The notes under the pieces are model-generated. The model saw nothing but the letters and a program-made list of their open reading frames with translations. It made no database searches and had not been told where the DNA came from. This document shows, one piece after another, positions 1 through 6,592 of a stretch of DNA of 7,503 nt (positions are counted from its first letter, which is position 1; each line of letters opens with the position of its first letter). A program made the translations under genes and the position numbers. This DNA comes from Kiloniellaceae bacterium. Lineage in GTDB: Bacteria > Pseudomonadota > Alphaproteobacteria > Kiloniellales > Kiloniellaceae. The DNA lies in assembly GCA_028280915.1 (NCBI GenBank), contig JANQKX010000386.1, forward strand, positions 1 to 7,503, read 5' to 3'.

Positions 1-1
1 G

Positions 2-220
2 GGGCTGGAGTACATCCTGCGGCAAGGGGGCTCGGGCTACTTCCCTCTCCGGGTCATGCGGCCCTATTTGGCGGCCGAACAGCTGTTCCGCGTGCCCAAG
101 GCCCCGGTCATCGGCCGGCCCGCCTACATGGTCTATTCCAGCGAGCCGGACGACCCGGAACTGCTCGACCTGGCCCTGGACGGCATGCGCCACATCGCGG
201 GCCAGGAAGACGACCGTTAA
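2..220 (+). CDS. LysR-type transcriptional regulator, C-terminal fragment
   Basis: The frame is open from the left edge and ends at TAA 218-220, giving 72 residues. The sequence reads GLEYILRQGGSGYFPLRVMRPYL, followed by a LFRVPKAP segment and a PAYMVYSSE segment, then a closing helix. This matches the end of the LysR substrate-binding domain: the Gly-rich turn and 'GYFPLRVxRPYL' strand-helix are typical of the family, as is the short charged tail. The DNA-binding helix-turn-helix and most of the effector pocket lie outside the window, so neither ligand nor target genes can be named. LysR proteins are cytoplasmic, usually tetrameric, and often regulate a divergent neighbour, which would lie to the left. 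The 3' end has no convincing terminator; a 5-bp stem at 221-238 lacks a T-run. Family assignment is fairly secure, specific function unknown. Confidence 0.8.
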   Translation, partial: GLEYILRQGGSGYFPLRVMRPYLAAEQLFRVPKAPVIGRPAYMVYSSEPDDPELLDLALDGMRHIAGQEDDR

Positions 221-335
221 GCGGACCTTTGTTTCCGCGCCACCGGCACAGGGATCCCACACTCCGACTTCGAGCCGAAAGGCGATACGACCGCACTCTG
301 AATTCTGCACGATAGATTCCCGCAACAATCATCGA

Positions 336-341
336 TACAAT
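336..341 (+). promoter_or_regulatory. Possible -10 element of the cyclase gene
   Basis: TACAAT at 336-341 matches the sigma-70 -10 consensus at five of six positions and lies 24 bases before the GTG start. The hexamer 17 bases upstream (TAGATT, 313-318) matches the -35 consensus at only three positions. The promoter is therefore tentative, perhaps activator-dependent. The rest of the 221-364 gap holds nothing else I can recognise. Confidence 0.3.
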
Positions 342-350
342 CTCATCTGA

Positions 351-358
351 GAGGGGGG
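351..358 (+). promoter_or_regulatory. Ribosome binding site deciding the GTG start of the cyclase
   Basis: GAGGGGGG at 351-358 lies six bases before GTG 365. An ATG at 360-362 is out of the cyclase frame and only one base from this site, too close for efficient use. The GTG also places the family's usual N-terminus (RRLAAILAAD) right at the start of the protein, which supports it. Confidence 0.6.
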
Positions 359-364
359 AATGTC

Positions 365-2233
365 GTGGTTCGCAGGCTCGCCGCGATTTTGGCTGCTGAC
401 GCCGTTGATTATAGCAAAAAAATGGGTATCGACGAAGAGGCAGCTTTTTCTGCTTTATCGGCGCGCCGGGCCATAATCGATGCCGTGATCGAAGGCCACG
501 GGGGCCGGATTTTCAACACTTCCGGTGATGGTGTCCTTGCTGAATACCAAAGCAGCGTCGAGGCTGTCCGCTCCGCCCTTGAGATACAAAGTCAAGTATC
601 AAAGCTCAACGAAAAGCTGGCGCCGGCAGACCAAATGGCCTTTCGGATCGGCATCACCTTTGGCGATGTCATGCTGGAAGATGGCGACTTTTTTGGCGAG
701 GGCGTGAACATAGCCGCGCGACTGGAGGCCCTGGCCCAACCGGATGGCATCTGCGTGTCAAAACAGGTTTTCGACCAGCTTTCGGGAAAACTCGGAAAAA
801 GCTTTGCCAACGCCGGCACTCATCGCCTCAAAAACATTGATCGGGCCGTTGAGGTGTGGTGCTGGCCCCGGCAACACGCCAAGAAAATGAGGCGATCAGC
901 CTGGGGCCGCCGATGGCCCTTGGCGGTGGCTGCTTCCATCGTAATTTTGGCAACGATCGGCGCCGGCCTAATCCTAAGCAGTGCCTATGAAGAGGCACTG
1001 CCCAGCGACCCACGTATCGCCGTCATCCCGTTCAAAAATATTGGCGGCAATAGTGACGATGCGTTTTTCAGTGACGGCTTGACCCGCGACATCAACGCCT
1101 ATTTGTCAAAGTTCTCGAACCTATTTGTCATTTCGCCCGACGCGGGCATACCCTACCGCGACAATGCCGATTGCAAGAGGATACGCAGCGACCTGGGAGC
1201 GGACTACATCTTGACCGGTACGGTGCGCCGCTCGGCCGATCAGATTAGAGTCACCACCGCTTTCACCAATGCCCGCACCTGCCGGCAATTGGATGCACCC
1301 GGACCCTTCGATCGGAACCTAAGTCTGGCTAACGTTATCGATATCCAGTTGGAGATCGCCAAGAAGGTGGCCGCCCAAATCGGTTCGGCGGATGCACCGC
1401 TTTTCAATGCCGAAATTCAACGCGCCATTCGACGCGAAGCACCAGACAACCTCGCTGCTTACGACTGCGTTCTGCTGTCCTATTGGTTTTATGAGACTTT
1501 CGAGCCGGAACGTCACAGCAGGGCACGAGCTTGCTTGGAACGAGCCTTGGAATACGATCCAGACTATTCACTCGGTTGGTCACGACTGGCGTTCAGTTAC
1601 ATAGAGTCCAAAAAGTATGCCATCGACACACCGGCAAACTGGGCCATGCTCAGCCGCCAGGCCGCCGATCGGGCGATTGGTTTGGACCCGGACAATCCCG
1701 ACGCCTATTACGCTCTGGCCGTGTTGAGTCAAATGGAGGGAGAGGACGCATCGGTGTTCCGCTCGCTCGCCGAACGGGCCATCGAGTTGAATCCAAACGA
1801 TGCCTTTGTCCTGGCCGACCTTGGTACCTGGATCGCCTATACGGGAGCCTGGGAACGAGGCAAGGAATTGGTCTCTCGGGCCAAGCTCTTAAATCCCAAC
1901 CATCAAAGCTGGTGGGACTGGATATGGCTTTTGCATCACTATCTCAATGGTGAGTACGCCGAAGCCCGGGACGTGGCCTTAAAGATCAACCTGCCGGACA
2001 ACTACATCATACAGGCCGCCTTGGCGGCCACCTATGGCATGCTGGAGCAACAGACCAAGGCCGAACAAACGCTGGCACACTTAATGGAAATTCGCCCGGA
2101 CTTTCCGCAAGACCCCAGGCTGCCCTACCGCATCCGCGGCATGGAGCCTGAGTTGATCGAAGGCCTGATGGAAGGCCTACGCAAAGCAGGACTAGCGGTG
2201 CCTCCCGAAACGACATCGGGAAACGACCCTTAA
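365..2233 (+). CDS. Membrane-anchored class III adenylate/guanylate cyclase with TolB/FlgO-like and TPR regions
   Basis: A 622-residue signalling protein expected to make a cyclic nucleotide (cAMP or cGMP) from ATP or GTP at the inner membrane. Residues 1-168 are a class III cyclase domain. Metal-binding Asp12 (ADAVDYS) and Asp55 (SGDG) are present, as are the transition-state pair Asn115 and Arg119 (VNIAAR) and the base-recognising Asp108. The adenine-contacting Lys expected just before TxGDG is Asn51, so nucleotide preference is uncertain. A basic stretch (173-183) precedes one membrane helix (about 184-206), predicting a cytoplasmic catalytic domain and a periplasmic C-terminal half. Residues 216-340 resemble the TolB-N/FlgO-like region common in this family (IAVIPF, FFSDGLT, LGADYILTGTVRR). 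Residues about 380-580 form TPR-like helical repeats. The start is GTG 365. The gene converges on polA. Its GC looks lower than its neighbours' (35 of 60 at 1381-1440). The activating signal is unknown. Confidence 0.88.
   Translation: MVRRLAAILAADAVDYSKKMGIDEEAAFSALSARRAIIDAVIEGHGGRIFNTSGDGVLAEYQSSVEAVRSALEIQSQVSKLNEKLAPADQMAFRIGITFGDVMLEDGDFFGEGVNIAARLEALAQPDGICVSKQVFDQLSGKLGKSFANAGTHRLKNIDRAVEVWCWPRQHAKKMRRSAWGRRWPLAVAASIVILATIGAGLILSSAYEEALPSDPRIAVIPFKNIGGNSDDAFFSDGLTRDINAYLSKFSNLFVISPDAGIPYRDNADCKRIRSDLGADYILTGTVRRSADQIRVTTAFTNARTCRQLDAPGPFDRNLSLANVIDIQLEIAKKVAAQIGSADAPLFNAEIQRAIRREAPDNLAAYDCVLLSYWFYETFEPERHSRARACLERALEYDPDYSLGWSRLAFSYIESKKYAIDTPANWAMLSRQAADRAIGLDPDNPDAYYALAVLSQMEGEDASVFRSLAERAIELNPNDAFVLADLGTWIAYTGAWERGKELVSRAKLLNPNHQSWWDWIWLLHHYLNGEYAEARDVALKINLPDNYIIQAALAATYGMLEQQTKAEQTLAHLMEIRPDFPQDPRLPYRIRGMEPELIEGLMEGLRKAGLAVPPETTSGNDP
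2203..2221. terminator. Weak hairpin at the cyclase/polA convergence
   Basis: TCCCGA (2203-2208) and TCGGGA (2216-2221) form a perfect 6-bp stem with a 7-base loop. It lies in the last codons of the cyclase and about 34 bases past the polA stop, where a shared terminator would be useful. Neither side has a T-run, so it is not a standard intrinsic terminator and may be incidental. The 21-base gap itself (2234-2254) has no terminator. Confidence 0.2.
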
Positions 2234-2254
2234 GCCGCCTAACGCCGCCAGGGC

Positions 2255-5002
2255 TCAGTGGGCCTCGGCCCAGGTGTCGCCCACGCCGGCGTCGGCCACC
2301 AGGGGCACCGAGAGGGAGCACGCGGGGGCGGGGGCCCCTTCCATCACGCCCCGCACCACCTCCGTGGTGGCCTGGATTTCGCCCTCGGGCACCTCGAACA
2401 GCAGTTCGTCGTGAACCTGGAGCAGCATCTTGGCGGCCAAGCCCGCGTCCGCCAGGGCGGCGGGCATGCGGATCATGGCCCGTTTGATGATGTCGGCGGC
2501 CGAGCCCTGAATGGGCGCGTTGATCGCCGCCCGTTCGGCGAAATTGCGCCGGGCCGGGTTCTTGTCGGCGATTTGCGGCGTGTGAATCTTGCGCCCCAGC
2601 AGGGTGGTCACGTAGCCGTTTTCCCGGGCGAATTTCTTGGTTTGATCCATATAGGCGCGGATTTCCGGGTAGCGATCGAAATAGGTCTCGATAAAGGCCT
2701 TGGCTTCTCTCTGGGCGATGCCCAGGTTTTGCGCCAAGCCAAAGGCGGAAATGCCATAGATGATACCGAAATTGATGGCCTTGGCCTGGCGCCGGATCAT
2801 GGGGTCCATACCCTCCACGGGCACGCCGAAGACCTGGGACGCGGTGATGGCATGAATGTCCTGGCCCTGGCCGAAAGCTTCTTTCAGGGCGCCCACGTCG
2901 GCAATCTCCGCCGCCAGGCGCAGCTCGATCTGGCTGTAGTCCACCGAGAGCAGGCGGCAGCCTTTCTCGGCCACGAAGGCGGTGCGGATCTTGCGGCCTT
3001 CCTCCGTGCGGATGGGGATGTTCTGCAGATTGGGATCGTTGGAGGACAAGCGCCCGGTGGACGCCACGGCCTGGGAAAAGGAAGTATGCACCCGCCCCGT
3101 CTCCGGGTTGATCTGCTCTTGCAGGGCATCGCTGTAGGTGCTTTTCAGCTTGCTGAGCTGGCGCCACGCCAAAACCTTTTCCGGCAGGGCATGGCCTTCC
3201 GCCACCAGGGTTTCCAGCACCTCCGCGCCCGTGGCATAGGCGCCTGACTTGCCTTTCTTGCCGCCGGGCAGGCCCATTTCGTCGAACAAGACCTCGCCCA
3301 ACTGCTTCGGCGAACCGATGGTGAACTTGCGGCCGGCCAGGTCGTGGATCTCAACCTCCAGGTCGTTGATGCGCGCGGCGAAGTCATTGGAGAGACGGCG
3401 CAGCCGCTCCTGGTCCACCTTGATGCCGTGATATTCCATGCCCGCCAGCACGGCGACCAAGGGCCGCTCCAAGGTTTCGTAGACCGTGGTCATCCTTTCC
3501 GCCAAGAGGCGGGGCTTGAGCACCTGATAGAGCCGCAAGGTGATGTCGGCGTCTTCCGCGGCGTAGTCCAGGGCCTTGTCCAAGGGCACCCGGTCAAAGG
3601 TGACCTGGGACCGGCCGCTGCCCGCCACGTCCTTGAACTTGATGGTCTCGTGATCCAGCAGCAGCCGGGCCAACTCGTCCATGCCATGGCCATGCAGGCC
3701 CGCATCCAGAACGTAGGACAGCAGCATGGTGTCGTCCTGGGGCGCCAAGGCGATGCCGTGGCGGGCGAAAACCAGGGCATCGTACTTGATGTTCTGCCCC
3801 ACTTTCAGGGTGCCCGGGTCTTCCAACAGGGGCTTGAGGATTTCGATTGCCTCCGATAGCGGAACCTGCGGCGGGTCCTCGGCCCCGGCCTCCAGATCCA
3901 AGCCCCCGTCCGGGTTCCCGCCCGGCACCTTGTGGGCCACGGGGATATAGCAGGCCCGGCCCGGCGCCGTGCTTAAGGAGATGCCCACCAGGTCCGCCGC
4001 CATGGGGTCCAGCCCGGTGGTTTCCGTATCCACCGCCACCAGACCGGCGGCCAGGGCCTCGGCCACCCAGGCGCTCAAGCGCTCCCGGTCCTGCACCAGC
4101 TCATAGGCCGCTTCCGCGATCGCCGGGTCGTCCTCGGCCGGGTCCTCGCCCAGAGCGGCGCCCAATTGGGCGATGATGGATTTAAAACCGTTGATTTCCA
4201 GGAAAGCCCGCAGCACCTCCGGGTCCGGGTCGCGCAGATCGAAGCTTTCCAAACCGGCGTCCAAGGGCACGTCCTGGCGCAGGGTGACCAACTGCCGGCT
4301 GATGCGGGCCATCTCGGCGTTTTCTTGGAGCTTTTCCCGGCGCTTGGGCTGCTTGATCTCGCCGGCCCGGTCCAGCAGGCTGTCCAGGTCGCCGTATTCC
4401 GCGATCAACTGGGCGGCGGTTTTGATGCCGATGCCGGGCACGCCGGGTACGTTGTCCGTGGAATCCCCGGCCAGGGACTGGACATCCACCACCTTCTCCG
4501 GCGGCACCCCGAACTTCTCCACCACCTCTTCCGGGCCGATCAGCCGGTTTTTCATGGGGTCCAGCATGGTCACCCCGTCGCCCACCAGCTGCATGAGGTC
4601 CTTGTCCGACGAGACGATGGTCACCTGCACGTCCGCCGCGCGGGCCACCTTGGCATAGCTGGCGATGAGATCGTCCGCTTCGAAGCCGGCCATTTCGATG
4701 GCGGGCAGGCCGCAGGCCTCGGTCGCCTCGCGGATCAGGGCGAACTGGGGCACCAGTTCCTCGGGCGCATCTGGCCGGTTGGCCTTGTAATCCGGATAGA
4801 TCTCGTTGCGGAAGGATTGGCGGCCCCGGTCGAAGATCACCGCCACCCCATCGGCATCGCTGTCCGAAACCAGCTTCATGAGCATCTTGGTGAAGCCGAA
4901 AACCGCGTTTACCGGCGTGCCATCCGGCCGGGTCATGGGCGGCAAGGCGAAAAAGGCCCGGAAAATGTATCCCGAGCCATCCACAAGATAGAGGTGGCGC
5001 AT
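2255..5002 (-). CDS. polA: DNA polymerase I
   Basis: A 915-residue family A polymerase, close to the 928 of E. coli, that removes RNA primers and fills gaps in lagging-strand synthesis and excision repair. Residues 1-285 are the 5' nuclease, with acidic metal ligands (GFEADD 106-111, SSDKD 131-135, GDSTDN 179-184) and a helix-hairpin-helix (VPGIGIKTA). Residues about 300-500 are the 3'-5' proofreading exonuclease with all motifs intact: Asp325/Glu327 (DTE), NIKYD 404-408 and Tyr480/Asp484. Residues about 510-915 are the polymerase: motif A Asp688 (VDYSQIELR); O-helix Arg737, Lys741, Phe745 and Tyr749; motif C His864-Asp865-Glu866. Phe745 is the position where Phe disfavours dideoxynucleotides. 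A Gly/Pro/acidic loop at about 358-382 enlarges the exonuclease domain. ATG 5000-5002 gives the standard N-terminus (MRHLYLVDGSGYIFRAFFAL), though its ribosome binding site is weak. It may be co-transcribed with the zinc-finger gene upstream. Confidence 0.98.
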   Translation of the reverse strand: MRHLYLVDGSGYIFRAFFALPPMTRPDGTPVNAVFGFTKMLMKLVSDSDADGVAVIFDRGRQSFRNEIYPDYKANRPDAPEELVPQFALIREATEACGLPAIEMAGFEADDLIASYAKVARAADVQVTIVSSDKDLMQLVGDGVTMLDPMKNRLIGPEEVVEKFGVPPEKVVDVQSLAGDSTDNVPGVPGIGIKTAAQLIAEYGDLDSLLDRAGEIKQPKRREKLQENAEMARISRQLVTLRQDVPLDAGLESFDLRDPDPEVLRAFLEINGFKSIIAQLGAALGEDPAEDDPAIAEAAYELVQDRERLSAWVAEALAAGLVAVDTETTGLDPMAADLVGISLSTAPGRACYIPVAHKVPGGNPDGGLDLEAGAEDPPQVPLSEAIEILKPLLEDPGTLKVGQNIKYDALVFARHGIALAPQDDTMLLSYVLDAGLHGHGMDELARLLLDHETIKFKDVAGSGRSQVTFDRVPLDKALDYAAEDADITLRLYQVLKPRLLAERMTTVYETLERPLVAVLAGMEYHGIKVDQERLRRLSNDFAARINDLEVEIHDLAGRKFTIGSPKQLGEVLFDEMGLPGGKKGKSGAYATGAEVLETLVAEGHALPEKVLAWRQLSKLKSTYSDALQEQINPETGRVHTSFSQAVASTGRLSSNDPNLQNIPIRTEEGRKIRTAFVAEKGCRLLSVDYSQIELRLAAEIADVGALKEAFGQGQDIHAITASQVFGVPVEGMDPMIRRQAKAINFGIIYGISAFGLAQNLGIAQREAKAFIETYFDRYPEIRAYMDQTKKFARENGYVTTLLGRKIHTPQIADKNPARRNFAERAAINAPIQGSAADIIKRAMIRMPAALADAGLAAKMLLQVHDELLFEVPEGEIQATTEVVRGVMEGAPAPACSLSVPLVADAGVGDTWAEAH

Positions 5003-5079
5003 TTAGATTCTTAAGCCATCGATTGGTGGACAGGACCCACAGTCTGCCGGAGGCGGGCAAGGCTGTCGAGGGGCCTTTG

Positions 5080-5191
5080 CCAAGCGGACCGGGCCAAGCG
5101 GACCGGGCCAAGCGGACCGGGCCAAGCGGACCGGGCCAAGCGGACGGGGCCAAGCGGACGGGGCCAAGCGGACGGGGCCAAACGGACCAGC
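5080..5191. repeat. Tandem array of a 14-bp unit, about eight copies, upstream of polA
   Basis: The plus-strand unit is CCAAGCGGACCGGG. Copies 1-4 (5080-5135) are identical. Copies 5-7 (5136-5177) are identical to each other and differ from the first four by one base (CCAAGCGGACGGGG). Copy 8 (5178-5191) is degenerate (CCAAACGGACCAGC) and its last base is the first plus-strand base of the zinc-finger stop codon. The array occupies most of the gap between the zinc-finger stop and the polA start and ends 77 bases upstream of polA. The unit is not a multiple of three and no gene is supported across it. Adjacent first-type units can fold: CCGGGCC and GGACCGG pair around an AAGC loop with one mismatch. 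The block structure suggests growth by slippage or unequal exchange. A role in expression is only a possibility. Confidence 0.95.
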
Positions 5192-5370
5192 TAATGACCC
5201 GCAGCCACTTTGGCGCCCGCACTCAGGATGAAATCCCGCCCGCAGTAGGGGCAGACCACATGGCCATGCCCTTCCATGTTCAAAAACACCCGGGGGTGCC
5301 CCAAGGCGCCGCCACCGCCATCGCAGGCCACGATTTCCTCATCCACGTAAATGGTTTCAGGGGCTTCCAT
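5191..5370 (-). CDS. Small CHCC zinc-finger protein (zf-CHCC, NDUFS6-like)
   Basis: A 59-residue protein starting at ATG 5368-5370 and ending at TAG 5191-5193. GGAG at 5376-5379 lies five bases before the ATG, fixing this start although the frame stays open further upstream. The conserved core reads IVACDGGGG, LGHPRVFLNM, then VVCPYCGRDF. Cys16, His25, Cys40 and Cys43 form the expected CHCC zinc site. The family includes the C-terminal zinc-binding part of the mitochondrial complex I subunit NDUFS6, and in Alphaproteobacteria such short proteins are candidates for a respiratory complex I accessory or assembly subunit; that role is inferred from family, not shown here. No signal peptide or membrane segment is visible, so it should be cytoplasmic or membrane-peripheral. 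It is upstream of polA on the same strand, separated by the tandem array, and has its own plausible promoter. Confidence 0.9.
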   Translation of the reverse strand: MEAPETIYVDEEIVACDGGGGALGHPRVFLNMEGHGHVVCPYCGRDFILSAGAKVAAGH

Positions 5371-5405
5371 CTTGGCTCCAGCTGAGTTGACCGCTCGAAT
5401 GGCGG

Positions 5406-5433
5406 ATGATACCCATTGTGACTGACGGATCAA
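5406..5433 (-). promoter_or_regulatory. Candidate sigma-70 promoter of the zinc-finger gene
   Basis: Read on the minus strand, TTGATC (5433-5428) and TATCAT (5411-5406) are separated by 16 bases. They match the -35 consensus at four and the -10 consensus at five of six positions. Transcription would start about 30 bases upstream of the ATG at 5370, leaving room for the GGAG ribosome binding site. It might also drive polA by read-through across the array. Confidence 0.45.
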
Positions 5434-5447
5434 CGCTTTCCGTGCCT

Positions 5448-5478
5448 TCCGGCCCCGGCCAGATCCGGAAAGGCCGGA
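5448..5478. other. GC-rich inverted repeat in the divergent intergenic region
   Basis: TCCGGCC (5448-5454) and GGCCGGA (5472-5478) are perfect 7-base inverted arms around a 17-base spacer. An alternative inner pairing is TTCCGG (5447-5452) with CCGGAA (5465-5470). It has no T-run and lies upstream of both divergent genes, so it could be an operator, or chance in such GC-rich DNA. Confidence 0.3.
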
Positions 5479-5510
5479 CTTTGAAACGCAAAACCTTGAA
5501 AATTCAGCGC

Positions 5511-5523
5511 TGTGGACTCCACA
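5511..5523. promoter_or_regulatory. 13-bp dyad, candidate operator upstream of the ABC ATPase gene
   Basis: TGTGGACTCCACA is a perfect 6-base inverted repeat around one central base. It also fits the T-N11-A spacing of LysR-type regulator boxes, although that pattern is common. It lies 46 bases upstream of the preferred ABC ATPase start. Two TTGAAA hexamers (5481-5486 and 5496-5501) lie just before it, and either could be a -35 element, but I see no good -10 at normal spacing. Nothing links it to the LysR fragment at the left edge. Confidence 0.35.
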
Positions 5524-5558
5524 TAAGCGAATTGTCACATATGTCTTCCATTGAGTGC

Positions 5559-5563
5559 AGGAG
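5559..5563 (+). promoter_or_regulatory. Ribosome binding site pointing to a TTG start for the ABC ATPase
   Basis: AGGAG at 5559-5563 is the only strong Shine-Dalgarno sequence here. It is six bases before the in-frame TTG 5570 but 18 bases before the in-frame ATG 5582. The in-frame GTG at 5555 lies before it and has no site of its own. Confidence 0.55.
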
Positions 5564-5569
5564 TCCTTC

Positions 5570-6589
5570 TTGTCAAGCGTCATGACCGCCCAGCCCTTGC
5601 CCGAGCCCGCCGATATCCATGAAACGCTTCCCGAGGCCGCGCCCCCGGCCGTGGCGTTGCGCGGCTTGAGCAAGACCTATAAGGCCAGCGGGAAAACCGG
5701 CGAAAAGCACGCCCTGATCGATGTGGACCTGACCATCCCGCGCGGGTCCTTGTTCGGACTTCTGGGACCGAATGGGGCGGGGAAATCGACCATGATCAAT
5801 ATCATGGCGGGCCTGGTGAACAAGACCAGCGGCACCGCGAACATCTGGGGCTATGATATCGACCGGGACCAGCGCCAGTCCCGGGCGGCCATCGGCGTGG
5901 TGCCGCAGGAGCTCAACATCGACCCGTTTTTCACCCCCTTCGAGCTGCTGGAGCTGCAAGCCGGCCTGTTCGGCGTGCCGCCGGCCGAGCGCATCACCAC
6001 GGAAATCCTCTCCGCCCTGGGGCTCGCCGACAAGGCGCGGGCCTATGCCCGAACGCTGTCCGGCGGCATGCGCCGGCGGCTCATGGTGGCCAAGGCCATG
6101 GTCCACCGTCCGCCCGTTTTGGTGCTGGACGAGCCCACCGCCGGGGTGGACATCGAGCTGCGGCAGCAGTTGTGGGCCTATGTGCGCGAGCTCAATGACC
6201 TGGGCACCACCGTCTTGCTCACCACCCACTACCTGGAAGAGGCCGAGGAGCTGTGCGACGAAATCGCCATCATCAACCACGGCCGGGTCATTGCTTGCGA
6301 CAGGACCGAGGATCTGCTCGCCCGCATCGACAGCAAGGAGCTCATCCTGACCGTCGATCGGGACTTGGCGGTCCTGCCGCCGAACCTGGTGGCCTTTGGC
6401 GCCGAACAGGTCGGCGCCCGGCGGCTGTTGTTCCGCTATCATGCCAGCGACAGTCCGGTGCAGGGGATCTTGGATGCGGTGAGCGGCGCCGGCCTTCAAG
6501 TCTGCGACATGACCAGCGAGGAAGCGGACCTGGAGGACATCTTCCTGCAATTGACCCGGGGCGCTCACAACGAGTCGTCCCGCCGCTGA
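5570..6589 (+). CDS. ABC transporter ATP-binding protein, ABC-2 exporter type (YadG-like)
   Basis: A 339-residue nucleotide-binding subunit that would hydrolyse ATP at the cytoplasmic face of the inner membrane to power export by a separate permease. From the TTG start, Walker A is GPNGAGKST (66-74), the Q-loop Gln is 113, the signature is LSGGM (163-167), Walker B is VLVLDE (183-188, catalytic Glu188) and the switch His is 220 (TTHYLEEAEELCDE). All motifs are intact. About 30 Pro/Ala-rich residues precede the domain, and some 90 residues after the H-loop form the C-terminal region seen in ABC-2-type exporters related to YadG and NodI. The substrate is not evident; family relatives export polysaccharides, lipids or drugs. 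The start is chosen for its ribosome binding site; ATG 5582 would give 335 residues. The usual next gene, an ABC-2 permease, is absent, and a lipoprotein hydrolase follows after 3 bases. Confidence 0.92.
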   Translation: MSSVMTAQPLPEPADIHETLPEAAPPAVALRGLSKTYKASGKTGEKHALIDVDLTIPRGSLFGLLGPNGAGKSTMINIMAGLVNKTSGTANIWGYDIDRDQRQSRAAIGVVPQELNIDPFFTPFELLELQAGLFGVPPAERITTEILSALGLADKARAYARTLSGGMRRRLMVAKAMVHRPPVLVLDEPTAGVDIELRQQLWAYVRELNDLGTTVLLTTHYLEEAEELCDEIAIINHGRVIACDRTEDLLARIDSKELILTVDRDLAVLPPNLVAFGAEQVGARRLLFRYHASDSPVQGILDAVSGAGLQVCDMTSEEADLEDIFLQLTRGAHNESSRR

Positions 6590-6592
6590 GCC

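Noticed and set aside
221..238. Stem GCGGA/TCCGC after the LysR stop as a terminator
   Set aside because: Only five base pairs with an 8-base loop and no following T-run.
2259..2272. Hairpin TGGGC-CTCG-GCCCA near the polA stop as a terminator
   Set aside because: It lies within the last polA codons, has a 5-bp stem and no T-run on either strand.
2007..3167. Long minus-strand open frame (386 codons) overlapping polA and the end of the cyclase gene
   Set aside because: It is a different frame of polA, low in complexity and rich in Arg, Gly and Pro, without a recognisable domain. Such frames stay open by chance opposite GC-rich genes.
2258..3247. Plus-strand open frame of 329 codons antisense to polA
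   Set aside because: It is a shadow of polA, rich in Gly, His and Gln with no family resemblance. A second one at 4166-5014 is the same kind.
5080..5191. CRISPR array
   Set aside because: The 14-bp units follow each other directly without spacers, and there are no cas genes.
4182..5222. Minus-strand open frame of 346 codons running through the tandem array into polA
   Set aside because: Its N-terminal repeats are the 14-bp array translated, and the rest is an alternative frame of polA. The zinc-finger gene and polA explain the strand better.
5537..5544. ACATATGT palindrome upstream of the ABC gene
   Set aside because: Eight bases only, no match to a known operator that I can name, and easily found by chance.
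5371..5673. Upstream extension of the zinc-finger frame to an ATG at 5673
   Set aside because: It would overlap the start of the ABC gene on the other strand, its added residues resemble no family, and GGAG sits right before the ATG at 5370.
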